Below, in pieces: positions 32,960 to 44,590 of a DNA stretch of 64,000 bases; within the stretch, counting starts at the first letter, position 1; the number at the start of each line of letters is the position of its first letter. The DNA lies in the NCBI GenBank assembly GCA_949126835.1, contig CASBPS010000186.1:1050701-1114700 (forward strand), in the 5' to 3' direction. The notes under the pieces are model-generated. The model was not told the origin of the DNA, made no database searches, and saw only the letters and a list, made by a program, of their open reading frames with translations. Source of the DNA: Anisus vortex. Taxonomy: Eukaryota; Mollusca; Gastropoda; Planorbidae. The position numbers were made by a program, and so were the translations under genes.

Positions 32960-35203
32960 TTGTGTGTAGGAGAATGTGGGGAGTTTGTGTGTAGGAGAAT
33001 GTGGGGAGTTTGTGTGTAGGAGAATGTGGGGGTTTTGTGTGTAGAAGAATGTGAGGAGCTTGTGTGTAGGAGAATGCGGGAAGTTTATGTGTAGGAGAAT
33101 GTGGGGAGTTTGTGTGGGTAGGAGAATGCGGGGAGTTTGTGTTTTTAGGAGAATGTGTCGAGTTTTTGTGGGTAGGAGAATTTGGGAAGTTTGTGTGGGT
33201 AGGAGAATGTGGGGAGTTTTTGTGTAGGAGAATGTGGGGAGTATGTGTGGGTAGGAGAATGCTGGGAGTTTGTGTGTAGGAGAATGTGGGGAGTTTGTGT
33301 GTAGGAGAATGTGGGGATTTTGAGTGTAGAAGAATTTCAGGAGTTTGTGTGTAGGAGAATGCGGGGAGTTTGTGTGTAGGAGAATGTGGGAAGTTTGTGT
33401 GGGTAGGAGAATGCGGAGAGTTTGTGTGTAGGAGAATGTGGGGAGTTTGTGTGGGTAGGAGAATGCGGGGAGTTTGTGTGTAGAAGAATGTGTGGTGTTT
33501 GTGTGGGTAGGAGAATGCGGGGAGTTTGTGTTGTTAGGAAAATGTGTGTTGTTTGTGTGGGTTGGAGAATGTGGGGAATTTGTGTGGGTAAGAGAATGTG
33601 GGGAGTGTGTATGGGTAGGAGAATGTGGGGAATTTGTGTGGGTAGGAGAATGTGGGGAGTTTATGTGTAGGAGAATGTGGGGAGTTTGTGTGTAGAAGAA
33701 TGTGGGGAGTTTGTGTGTAGGAGAATGTGGGGAGTTTGTGTGTAGGAGAATGTGGGGAGTTTTTGTGTAGGAGAATGTGGGGAGTTTGTGTGGGTAGGAG
33801 AATGCTGGCAGTTTGTGTATAGGAGAATGTGGGGAGTTTGTGTGTAGGAGAATGTGGGGAGTTTGTGTGAAGAAGAATGTCAGAAGTTTGTGTGTAGGAG
33901 AATGCGGAGAGTTTGTGTGTAGGAGAATGTGGGGAGTTTGTGTGGGTAGGAGAATGCGGGGAGTTTGTGTGTAGGAGAATGTGGGGAGTTTGTGTAGGTA
34001 GGAGAATGCGGGGAGTTTGTGTGTAGGAGAATGTGTGGAGTTTGTGTGGGTAGGAGAATGGGCGGGGAGTTTGTGTTGTTAGGAGAATGGGTGTAGTTTG
34101 TGTAGGTAGGAGAATGTGGGGAGTTTGTGTGGGTAGGAGAATGTGGGGAGTGTGTATGGGTAGGAGAATGTGGGGAGTGAGTGTGGGTAGGAGAATGTGT
34201 GGAGTTTGTGTGGGTAGGAGAATGTGGGAAGTTTGTGTTGTTAGGAGAATGTGTGGAGTATGTAGGGGCAGGAGAATGTGGGGAGTTTGTGTGGGTAGGA
34301 GAATGCGGGGAGTTTGTGTGTAGGATAATGTGGGGAGTTTGTGTGGGTAGGAGAATGCGGGGAGTTTGAGTGTAGGAGAATGCGGGGAGTTTGTGTGTAG
34401 GAGAATGTGGGGAGTTTGTGTGGGTAGGAGAATGCGGGGAGTTTGTGTGTAGGAGAATGCGGCGAGTTTGTGTGGATAGGAGAATGCGGGGAGTTTGTGT
34501 GGGTAGGAGAATGCGGGGAGTTTGTGTGTATGAGAATGTGTGGAGTTTGTGTGTAGGAGAATGTGGGGAGTTTGTGTGTAGGAGAATGTGGGGACTTTAG
34601 GTGTAGAAGAACGTCAGGAGTTTGTGCGTAGGAGAATGCGGGGAGTTTGTGTGTAGGAGAATGTGGGAAGTTTGTGTGGGTAGGAGAATGCGGGGAGTTT
34701 GTATGTAGGAGAATGCGGGGAGTTTGTGTGGGTAGGAGAATGCGAAGAGATTGTGTGTAGAAGAATGTGTGGAGTTTGTGTGGGTAGGAGAATGCGGGGA
34801 GTTTGTGTTGTTAGGAGAATAAGTGGAGTTTGTTTGGGTAGGAGAATGTGGAGAGTTTGTGTGGGTAGGAGAATGTGGGGAGTGTGTATGGGTAGGAGAA
34901 TGTGGGGAGTTTGTGTGTAGGAGAATGTGGGGAGTTTGTGTTGTTAGGAGAATGTGGGGAGCTTGTGTTTAGGAGAATGCGAAGAGTTTGTGTGTAGGAG
35001 AATGTGGGGAGTTTGTGTGGGTAGGAGAAAGCGGGGAGTTTGTGTTTTTAGGAGAATGTGTGGAGTTTGTAGGGGTAGGAGAATGTGAGAAGTTTGTTTT
35101 GTTAGGAGAATGTGTAGAGTTTGTGTTGTTAGGAGAATGTGTAAAGTTTGTGTTGTTAGGAGAATGTGTGGAATTTGTGTGGGTAGGAGAATAATGTGGG
35201 GAG

Positions 35204-35210
35204 TTTTTTT
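35204..35210 (+). repeat. T7 marker unit of domain 2
   Basis: Domain 2 keeps the T7 mark in only three places: 35204-35210, 37623-37629 and 46833-46839. Each is preceded by the unusual AATAATGTGGGG core (a 3-bp insertion). At 37630 an extra A separates T7 from GGGTAGG. In domain 1 the same mark opens twelve modules; in the 31.9-kb and 63.4-kb segments it is T5, and in domain 3 it reads GTTGTTGTGGG. Confidence 0.9.
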
Positions 35211-35454
35211 GGGTAGGAGAATGTTGGTAGTTTGTGTGTAGGAGAATGCGGGGAGTTTGTGTGTAGGAGAATGTTGGGAGTTTGTGTGGGTAGGAGAATG
35301 CGGGGAGTTTGTGTTTTTAGGAGAATGTGTGGAGTTTGTGTGGGAAGGAGAATGTGTGAAGTTTGTGTTGTTAGGAGAATGTGTAGAGTTTGTGTGGGTA
35401 GGAGAATGTGTGAAGTTTGCGTTGTTAGGAGAATGTGTGGAGTTTGTGTGGGTA

Positions 35455-36850
35455 GGAGAATGTGGGGAGTTTGTGTGGGTAGGAGAATGCGGGGAGTTTG
35501 TGTGTAGTAAAATGTGGGGAGTTTGTGTGGGTAGGAGAATGCGGGGAGTTTGTGTTTTTAGGAGAATATGTCGAGTTTCTGTGGGTAGGAGAATTTGGGG
35601 AGTTTATGTGTAGGAGAATGTGGTGGGTTTGTGTGTAGGAGAATGTGGGGAGTTTGTGTGTTGGAGAATGTGGGGAGTTTGTGTGTAGGAGAATGCGGGG
35701 AGTTTGTGTGTAGGAGAATGTGGGGAGTTTATGTGGGTAGGAGAATGCGGGGAGTTTGTGTTTTTAGGAGAAAATGTCGAGTTTCTGTGGGTAGGAGAAT
35801 TTGGGAAGTTTGTGTGGGTAGGAGAATAAGGGGAATTTTTGTGTAGGAGAATGTGGGGAGTTTGTGTGGGTAGGAGAATGCTGAAAGTTTGTGTGTAGGA
35901 GAATGTGGGGAGTTTGTGTGTAGAAGAATGTCAGGAGTTTGTGTGTAGGAGAATGCGGGGAGTTTGTGTGTAGGAGAATGTGGGGAGTTTGTGTGGGTAG
36001 GAGAATGCGGGGAGTTTGTGTGTAGGAGAATGCGGGGAGTTTGTGTGGGTAGGAGAATGCGGGGAGTTTGTGTGTAGAAGAATGTGTGGAGTTTGTGTGG
36101 GTAGGAGAATGCGGGGAGTTTGTGTTGTTAGGAGAATGTGTGGAGTTTGTGTAGGTAGGAGAATGTGGGGAGTTTGTGTGGGTAGGAGAATGCGGGGAGT
36201 TTGTGTGTAGTAAAATGTGGGGAGTTTGTGTGGGTAGGAGAATGCGGGGAGTTTGTGTTTTTAGGAGAATATGTCGAGTTTCTGTGGGTAGGAGAATTTG
36301 GGGAGTTTATGTGTAGGAGAATGTGGTGGGTTTGTGTGTAGGAGAATGTGGGGAGTTTGTTTGTTGGAGAATGTGGGGAGTGTGTGTGTAGGAGAATGCG
36401 GGGAGTTTGTGTGTAGGAGAATGTGGGGAGTTTATGTGGGTGGGAGAATGCGGGGAGTTTGTGTTTTTAGGAGAATATGTCGAGTTTCTGTGGGTAGGAG
36501 AATTTGGGAAGTTTGTGTGGGTAGGAGAATAAGGGGAATTTTTGTGTAGGAGAATGTGGGGAGTTTGTGTGGGTAGGAGAATGCTGAAAGTTTGTGTGTA
36601 GGAGAATGCGGGGAGTTTGTGTGTAGGAGAATGTGGGGAGTTTGTGTGGGTAGGAGAATGCGGGGAGTTTGTGTGTAGGAGAATGCGGGGAGTTTGTGTG
36701 GGTAGGAGAATGCGGGGAGTTTGTGTGTAGAAGAATGTGTGGAGTTTGTGTGGGTAGGAGAATGCGGGGAGTTTGTGTTGTTAGGAGAATGTGTGGAGTT
36801 TGTGTAGGTAGGAGAATGTGGGGAGTTTGTGTGGGTAGGAGAATGTGGGG
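35455..36850 (+). repeat. 703-bp tandem doublet (unit 1 of the 2.42-kb repeat)
   Basis: Two head-to-tail copies with period 703 bp. Each contains TAGTAAAATG, AATATGTCGAGTTTCTG, GTATGTAGG-free GTTTATGTGTAGG, GTGGTGGG, GTGTTGGAG and AATAAGGGGAATT (35825 and 36528). The second half has lost 50 bp near 36605 and has private changes (TTTGTTGGAG near 36361, GGTGGGAG near 36440). Confidence 0.88.
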
Positions 36851-37189
36851 AGTGTGTATGGGTAGGAGAATGTGGGGAGTTTGTGTGGGTAGGAGAATGC
36901 GGGGAGTTTGTGTGTAGGAGAATGTGGGGAGTTTGTGTGGGTAGGAGAATGTGGGGAGTTTGTGTGTAGGAGAATGTGGGGAGTTTGTGTGGGTAGGAGA
37001 ATGTGGGGAGTTTGTGTGTAGGAGAATGTGGGGAGTTTGTTTGTAAGAGAATGCGGGGAGTTTGTGTGTAGGAGAATGTGGGGAGTTTGTGTGGAAAGGA
37101 GAATGCGGGGAGTTTGTGTTTTTAGGAGAATGTGTCGACTTTGTGTGGGTAGGAGAATTTGGGAAGTTTATGTGGGTAGGAGAATGTGG

Positions 37190-39659
37190 GGAGTTTGTGT
37201 GGGTAGGAGAATGCGGGGAGTTTGTGTTGTTAGGAGAATAAGTGGAGTTTGTTTGGGTAGGAGAATGTGGAGAGTTTGTGTGGGTAGGAGAATGTGGGGA
37301 GTGTGTATGGGTAGGAGAATGTGGGGAGTTTGTGTGTAGGAGAATGTGGGGAGTTTGTGTTGTTAGGAGAATGTGGGGAGCTTGTGTTTAGGAGAATGCG
37401 AAGAGTTTGTGTGTAGGAGAATGTGGGGAGTTTGTGTGGGTAGGAGAAAGCGGGGAGTTTGTGTTTTTAGGAGAATGTGTGGAGTTTGTAGGGGTAGGAG
37501 AATGTGAGAAGTTTGTTTTGTTAGGAGAATGTGTGGAGTTTGTGTTGTTAGGAGAATGTGTAAAGTTTGTGTTGTTAGGAGAATGTGTGGAATTTGTGTG
37601 GGTAGGAGAATAATGTGGGGAGTTTTTTTAGGGTAGGAGAATGTTGGTAGTTTGTGTGTAGGAGAATGCGGGGAGTTTGTGTGTAGGAGAATGTTGGGAG
37701 TTTGTGTGGGTAGGAGAATGCGGGGAGTTTGTGTTTTTAGGAGAATGTGTGGAGTTTGTGTGGGAAGGAGAATGTGTGAAGTTTGTGTTGTTAGGAGAAT
37801 GTGTAGAGTTTGTGTGGGTAGGAGAATGTGTGAAGTTTGCGTTGTTAGGAGAATGTGTGGAGTTTGTGTGGGTAGGAGAATGTGGGGAGTTTGTGTGGGT
37901 AGGAGAATGCGGGGAGTTTGTGTGTAGTAAAATGTGGGGAGTTTGTGTGGGTAGGAGAATGCGGGGAGTTTGTGTTTTTAGGAGAATATGTCGAGTTTCT
38001 GTGGGTAGGAGAATTTGGGGAGTTTATGTGTAGGAGAATGTGGTGGGTTTGTGTGTAGGAGAATGTGGGGAGTTTGTGTGTTGGAGAATGTGGGGAGTTT
38101 GTGTGTAGGAGAATGCGGGGAGTTTGTGTGTAGGAGAATGTGGGGAGTTTATGTGGGTAGGAGAATGCGGGGAGTTTGTGTTTTTAGGAGAATATGTCGA
38201 GTTTCTGTGGGTAGGAGAATTTGGGAAGTTTGTGTGGGTAGGAGAATAAGGGGAATTTTTGTGTAGGAGAATGTGGGGAGTTTGTGTGGGTAGGAGAATG
38301 CTGAAAGTTTGTGTGTAGGAGAATGTGGGGAGTTTGTGTGTAGAAGAATGTCAGGAGTTTGTGTGTAGGAGAATGCGGGGAGTTTGTGTGTAGGAGAATG
38401 TGGGGAGTTTGTGTGGGTAGGAGAATGCGGGGAGTTTGTGTGTAGGAGAATGCGGGGAGTTTGTGTGGGTAGGAGAATGCGGGGAGTTTGTGTGTAGAAG
38501 AATGTGTGGAGTTTGTGTGGGTAGGAGAATGCGGGGAGTTTGTGTTGTTAGGAGAATGTGTGGAGTTTGTGTAGGTAGGAGAATGTGGGGAGTTTGTGTG
38601 GGTAGGAGAATGCGGGGAGTTTGTGTGTAGTAAAATGTGGGGAGTTTGTGTGGGTAGGAGAATGCGGGGAGTTTGTGTTTTTAGGAGAATATGTCGAGTT
38701 TCTGTGGGTAGGAGAATTTGGGGAGTTTATGTGTAGGAGAATGTGGTGGGTTTGTGTGTAGGAGAATGTGGGGAGTTTGTGTGTTGGAGAATGTGGGGAG
38801 TTTGTGTGTAGGAGAATGCGGGGAGTTTGTGTGTAGGAGAATGTGGGGAGTTTATGTGGGTAGGAGAATGCGGGGAGTTTGTGTTTTTAGGAGAATATGT
38901 CGAGTTTCTGTGGGTAGGAGAATTTGGGAAGTTTGTGTGGGTAGGAGAATAAGGGGAATTTTTGTGTAGGAGAATGTGGGGAGTTTGTGTGGGTAGGAGA
39001 ATGCTGAAAGTTTGTGTGTAGGAGAATGTGGGGAGTTTGTGTGTAGAAGAATGTCAGGAGTTTGTGTGTAGGAGAATGCGGGGAGTTTGTGTGTAGGAGA
39101 ATGTGGGGAGTTTGTGTGGGTAGGAGAATGCGGGGAGTTTGTGTGTAGGAGAATGCGGGGAGTTTGTGTGGGTAGGAGAATGCGGGGAGTTTGTGTGTAG
39201 AAGAATGTGTGGAGTTTGTGTGGGTAGGAGAATGCGGGGAGTTTGTGTTGTTAGGAGAATGTGTGGAGTTTGTGTAGGTAGGAGAATGTTGGGAGTTTGT
39301 GTGGGTAGGAGAATGTGGGGAGTGTGTATGGGTAGGAGAATGTGGGGAGTTTGTGTGGGTAGGAGAATGCGGGGAGTTTGTGTGTAGGAGAATGTGGGGA
39401 GTTTGTGTGGGTAGGAGAATGTGGGGAGATTGTGTGTAGGAGAATGTGGGGAGTTTGTGTGGGTAGGAGAATGTGGGGAGTTTGTGTGTAGGAGAATGTG
39501 GGGAGTTTGTTTGTAAGAGAATGCGGGGAGTTTGTGTGTAGGAGAATGTGGGGAGTTTGTGTGGAAAGGAGAATGCGGGGAGTTTGTGTTTTTAGGAGAA
39601 TGTGTCGACTTTGTGTGGGTAGGAGAATTTGGGAAGTTTATGTGGGTAGGAGAATGTGG
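37190..39659 (+). repeat. 2.42-kb tandem duplication in copy A, unit 2
   Basis: Begins where the array switches in register, within an AATGTGGGGAG core, back to the 34.77-kb sequence. It carries a private extra A after the T7 tract (37630) and retains the 50-bp pair lost from unit 1. Its second 703-bp half is the best match to copy B (offset 9,209 bp). Confidence 0.9.
37875..39320 (+). repeat. 703-bp tandem doublet (unit 2 of the 2.42-kb repeat)
   Basis: Same doublet, with AATAAGGGGAATT at 38245 and 38948 (exactly 703 bp apart). Both halves keep the AATGTCAGG units near 38349 and 39052. Confidence 0.88.
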
Positions 39660-40957
39660 GGAGTTTTTGTGTAGGAGAATGTGGGGAGTTTGTGTGGGTA
39701 GGAGAATGCTGGGAGTTTGTGTGTAGGAGAATGTGGGGAGTTTGTGTGTAGGAGAATGTGGGGAGTTTGTGTGTACAAGAATGTCAGGAGTTTGTGTGTA
39801 GGAGAATTTGGGAAGTTTGTGTGGGTAGGAGAATGTGGGAAGTTTTTGTGTAGGAGAATGTGGGGAGTTTGTGTGGGTAGGAGAATGCTGGGAGTTTGTG
39901 TAGGAGAATGTGGGGAGTTTGTGTGTAGGTGAATGTAGGGAGTTTGTGTGTAGAAGAATGTCAGGAGTTTGTGTGTAGGAGAATGCGGGGAGTTTGTGTG
40001 TAGGAGAATGTGGGGAGTTTGTGTGGGTAGGAGAATGCGGGGAGTTTGTGTGTAGAAGAATGTGTGGAGTTTGTGTGGGTAGGAGAATGCGGGGAGTTTG
40101 TGTGTAGGAGAATGTGGGGAGTTTGTGTGTAGGAGAATTTGGGGAGTTTGTGTGTAGGAGAATGTGGGGAGTTTGTGTGTAGGAGAATGTGGGGAGTTTG
40201 TGTGTAGGAGTATGCGGGGAGTTTGTGTGTAGGAGAATGTGGGGAGTTTGTGTGGGTAGGAGAATGTGGGGAGTTTGTGTTTTTAGGAGAATGTGTGGAG
40301 TTTGTGTGGGTAGGAGAATGTTGGAAGTTTGTGTGGGTAGAAGAATGTGGGAAGTTCGTGTTGTTAGGAGAATGTGTGGAGTTTGTGTGGGTAGGAGAAT
40401 GTGGGAAGTTTGTGTTGTTAGGAGTATGTGTGGAGTATGTGTGGGTAGGAGAATGTGGGGAGTTTGTGTGGGTAGGAGAATGCGGGGAGTTTGTGTGTAG
40501 GAGAATAAGGGAAGTTTGTGTGGGTAGGAGAATGCGGGGAGTTTGAGTGTAGAAGAATGTAGGGAGTTTGTGTGTAGGAGAATGCGGGGAGTTTGTGTGG
40601 GTAGGAGAATGCGGGGAGTTTGTGTGTAGGAGAATGCGGCGAGTTTGTGAGGATAGGAGAATGCGGGGAGTTTGTGTGGGTAGGAGAATGCGGGGCGTTT
40701 TGTGTAGGAGAATGTGTGGAGTTTGTGTGTAGGAGAATGTGGGGCGTTTTTATGTAGGAGAATGTGGGGAGTTTGTGTGTAGGAGAATGTGGGGAGTTTG
40801 TGTTGTTAGGAGAATGTGGGGAGTTTGTGTGTAGGAGAATGCGGGGAGTTTGTATGTAGGAGAATGCGGCGAGTTTGTGTGGATGAGAGAATGCGGGGAG
40901 TTTGTGTGGGTAGGAGAATGCAGGGAGTTTGTGTGTAGGAGAATGTGTGGAGTTTGT
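38517..40957 (+). repeat. 2.4-kb tandem duplication in copy A (second event), unit 1
   Basis: Repeats as 40958-43237 at an offset of 2,441 bp, falling to 2,439 bp after a 2-bp loss near 41319. It overlaps unit 2 of the preceding 2.42-kb duplication. It therefore arose from an array already containing the 703-bp doublet, but took only that doublet's second half. Confidence 0.86.
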
Positions 40958-43237
40958 GTGGGTAGGAGAATGCGGGGAGTTTGTGTTGTTAGGAGAATGT
41001 GTGGAGTTTGTGTAGGTAGGAGAATGTGGGGAGTTTGTGTGGGTAGGAGAATGCGGGGAGTTTGTGTGTAGTAAAATGTGGGGAGTTTGTGTGGGTAGGA
41101 GAATGCGGGGAGTTTGTGTTTTTAGGAGAATATGTCGAGTTTCTGTGGGTAGGAGAATTTGGGGAGTTTATGTGTAGGAGAATGTGGTGGGTTTGTGTGT
41201 AGGAGAATGTGGGGAGTTTGTGTGTTGGAGAATGTGGGGAGTTTGTGTGTAGGAGAATGCGGGGAGTTTGTGTGTAGGAGAATGTGGGGAGTTTATGTGG
41301 GTAGGAGAATGCGGGGAGTGTGTTTTTAGGAGAATATGTCGAGTTTCTGTGGGTAGGAGAATTTGGGAAGTTTGTGTGGGTAGGAGAATAAGGGGAATTT
41401 TTGTGTAGGAGAATGTGGGGAGTTTGTGTGGGTAGGAGAATGCTGAAAGTTTGTGTGTAGGAGAATGTGGGGAGTTTGTGTGTAGAAGAATGTCAGGAGT
41501 TTGTGTGTAGGAGAATGCGAGGAGTTTGTGTGTAGGAGAATGTGGGGAGTTTGTGTGGGTAGGAGAATGCGGGGAGTTTGTGTGTAGGAGAATGCGGGGA
41601 GTTTGTGTGGGTAGGAGAATGCAGGGAGTTTGTGTGTAGAAGAATGTGTGGAGTTTGTGTGGGTAGGAGAATGCGGGGAGTTTGTGTTGTTAGGAGAATG
41701 TGTGGAGTTTGTGTAGGTAGGAGAATGTGGGGAGTTTGTGTGGGTAGGAGAATGTGGGGAGTGTGTATGGGTAGGAGAATGTGGGGAGTTTGTGTGGGTA
41801 GGAGAATGCGGGGAGTTTGTGTGGGTAGGAGAATGTGGGGAGTTTGTGTGTAGGAGAATGTGGGGAGTTTGTGTGGGTAGGAGAATGTGGGGAGTTTGTG
41901 TGTAGGAGAATGTGGGGAGTTTGTTTGTAAGAGAATGCGGGGAGTTTGTGTGTAGGAGAATGTGGGGAGTTTGTGTGGAAAGGGAATGCGGGGAGTTTGT
42001 GTTATTAGGAGAATGTGTCGACTTTGTGTGGGTAGGAGAATTTGGGAAGTTTATGTGGGTAGGAGAATGTGGGGAGTTTTTGTGTAGGAGAATGTGGGGA
42101 GTTTGTGTGGGTAGGAGAATGCTGGGAGTTTGTGTGTAGGAGAATGTGGGGAGTTTGTGTGTAGGAGAATGTGGGGAGTTTGTGTGTACAAGAATGTCAG
42201 GAGTTTGTGTGTAGGAGAATTTGGGAAGTTTGTGTGGGTAGGAGAATGTGGGATGTTTTTGTGTAGGAGAATGTAGGGAGTTTGTGTGGGTAGGAGAATG
42301 CTGGGAGTTTGTGTAGGAGAATGTGGGGAGTTTGTGTGTAGGTGAATGTAGGGAGTTTGTGTGTAGAAGAATGTCAGGAGTTTGTGTGTAGGAGAATGCG
42401 GGGAGTTTGTGTGTAGGAGAATGTGGGGAGTTTGTGTGTAGGAGAATGTGGGGAGTTTGTGTGTAGGAGAATTTGGGGAGTTTGTGTGTAGGATAATGTG
42501 GGGAGTTTGTGTGTAGGAGAATGTGGGGAGTTTGTGTGTAGGAGTATGCGGGGAGTTTGTGTGTAGGAGAATGTGGGGAGTTTGTGTGGGTAGGAGAATG
42601 TGGGGAGTTTGTGTTTTTAGGAGAATGTGTGGAGTTTGTGTGGGTAGGAGAATGTTGGAAGTTTGTGTGGGTAGAAGAATGTGGGAAGTTCGTGTTGTTA
42701 GGAGTATGTGTGGAGTATGTGTGGGTAGGAGAATGTGGGGAGTTTGTGTGGGTAGGAGAATGCGGGGAGTTTGTGTGTAGGAGAATGTGGGGAGTTTGTG
42801 TGGGTAGGAGAATGCGGGGAGTTTGAGTGTAGAAGAATGTAGGGAGTTTGTGTGTAGGAGAATGCGGGGAGTTTGTGTGGGTAGGAGAATGCGGGGAGTT
42901 TGTGTGTAGGAGAATGCGGCGAGTTTGTGAGGATAGGAGAATGCGGGGAGTTTGTGTGGGTAGGAGAATGCGGGGCGTTTTGTGTAGGAGAATGTGTGGA
43001 GTTTGTGTGTAGGAGAATGTGGGGCGTTTTTATGTAGGAGAATGTGGGGAGTTTGTGTGTAGGAGAATGTGGGGAGTTTGTGTTGTTAGGAGAATGTGGG
43101 GAGTTTGTGTGTAGGAGAATGCGGGGAGTTTGTATGTAGGAGAATGCGGCGAGTTTGTGTGGATGAGAGAATGCGGGGAGTTTGTGTGGGTAGGAGAATG
43201 CAGGGAGTTTGTGTGTAGGAGAATGTGTGGAGTTTGT
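40958..43237 (+). repeat. 2.28-kb tandem duplication in copy A (second event), unit 2
   Basis: Starts by an in-register switch after the AATGTGTGGAG unit at about 40957. It contains one AATAAGGGGAATT (41387), and GGATGAGAGA at 43161 against 40881 in unit 1 (2,280 bp). Compared with unit 1 it lacks two 27-bp units near 42700 and other small blocks, and has a one-base-short GGAAAGGGAATG unit near 41980. Copy B has a single version of this region. Confidence 0.86.
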
Positions 43238-44590
43238 GTGTAGGAGAATGTGGGGAGTTTGTATGTAGGAGAATGTGGGGAGTTTGTGTGTAGGAGAATG
43301 TGGGGAGTTTGTATGTAGGAGAATGTGGGGGGTTTGTGTTGTTAGGAGAATGTGGGGAGCTTGTGTGTAGGAGAATGCGGGGAGTTTGTGTGTAGGAGAA
43401 TGTGGGGAGTTTGTGTGGGTAGGAGAATGCGGGGAGTTTGTGTTTTTAGGAGAATGTGTGGAGTTTGTAGGGGTAGGAGAATGTGAGAAGTTTGTGTTGT
43501 TAGGAGAATGTGTGGAGTTTGTGTTGTTAGGAGAATGTGTGAAGTTTGTGTTGTTAGGAGAATGTGTGGAGTTTGTGTGTGTAGGAGAATGCGGGGAGTT
43601 TGTGTGTAGGAGAATGTTGGGAGTTTGTGTGGGTAGGAGAATGCGGGGAGTTTGTGTGGGTAGGAGAATGCGGGGGGTTTGTGTTTAGTAAAATGTGGGG
43701 AATTTGTGTGGGTAGGAGAATGTGGGGAGTTTGTGTGTAGGAGAATGTGGGGAGTTTGTGTGTAGGAGAATGTGGGGAGTTTGTGTGTAGGAGAATGCGG
43801 GGAGTTTGTGTGTAGGAGAATGTGGGGAGTTTATGTGGGTAGGAGAATGCGGGGAGTTTGTGTTTTTAGGAGAATGTGTCGAGTTTGTGTGCGTAGGAAA
43901 ATTTGGGAAGTTTGTGTGAGTAGGAGAATGTGGGGAGTTTTTGTGTAGGAGAATGTGGGGAGTTTGTGTGGGTAGGAGAATTCTGGGAGTTTGTGTGTAG
44001 GGGAATGTGGGGCGTTTGTGTGTAGGAGAATGTGGGGAGTTTGTGTGTAGAAGAATGTCAGGAGTTTGTGTGTAGGAGAATGCGGGGAGTTTGTGTGTAG
44101 GAGAATGTGGGGAGTTTGTGTGGGTAGGTGAATGCGGGAAGTTTGTGTGTAGGAGAATGCGGGGAGTTTGTGTGGGTAGGAGAATGCGGGGAGTATGTTT
44201 GTAGAAGAATGTGTGGAGTTTGTGTGGTAGGAGAATGCGGGGAGTTTGTGTTGTTAGGAGAATGTGTGGAGTTTGTGTGGGTAGGAGAATGTGGAGAGTT
44301 TGTGTGGGTAGGATAATGTGGGGAGTGTGTATGGGTAGGAGAATGTGGGGAGTTTGTGTAGGTAGGAGAATGCGGGGAGTTTGTGTGTAGGAGAATGTGT
44401 GTAGTTTGTGTGGGTAGGAGAATGCGGGGAGTTTGTGTTATTAGGAGAATGTGTGGAGTATGTGTGGGTAGGAGAATGTGGGGAGTTTGTGTGGGTAGGA
44501 GAATGCGGGGAGTTGGTGTGTAGGAGAATGTGGGGAGTTTGTGTGGGTAGGAGAATGCGGGGAGTTTGAGTGTAGAAGAATGTAGAGAGT

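Larger units (their letters stand above)
34771..37189 (+). repeat. 2.42-kb tandem duplication in copy A, unit 1
   Basis: Repeats as 37190-39659. Marker units are AATAAGTGG (34819), AGAAAGCGGGG, AATAATGTGGGG with T7 (35204-35210), a GGGAAGGAG linker (near 35343), then the 703-bp doublet and TTTGTAAGAGAATG (near 37041). The offset is 2,419 bp until the T7 tract, then 2,420 bp. In its second 703-bp half a 50-bp AATGTCAGG-containing pair of units is missing (near 36605) compared with unit 2. Confidence 0.9.
32960..44590 (+). repeat. Super-repeat 2, long copy A (about 11.63 kb)
   Basis: Followed directly by a shorter copy at about 44591-51519. The offset to copy B is 11,631 bp at the left end and 11,629 bp after a 2-bp loss in B (GAGAACGGGG near 44990). 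It is 9,209 bp from about 38.7 to 40.96 kb and 6,929 bp from about 43.2 to 44.6 kb. The two drops, 2,420 and 2,280 bp, equal two internal tandem duplications present only here. Marker units are GGGGCAGGAG (34266), AATAAGTGG, AATAATGTGGGG before T7 (35204), CTGTGGGTAGG, GTGTGTTGGAG and AATAAGGGGAATT. Confidence 0.9.
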
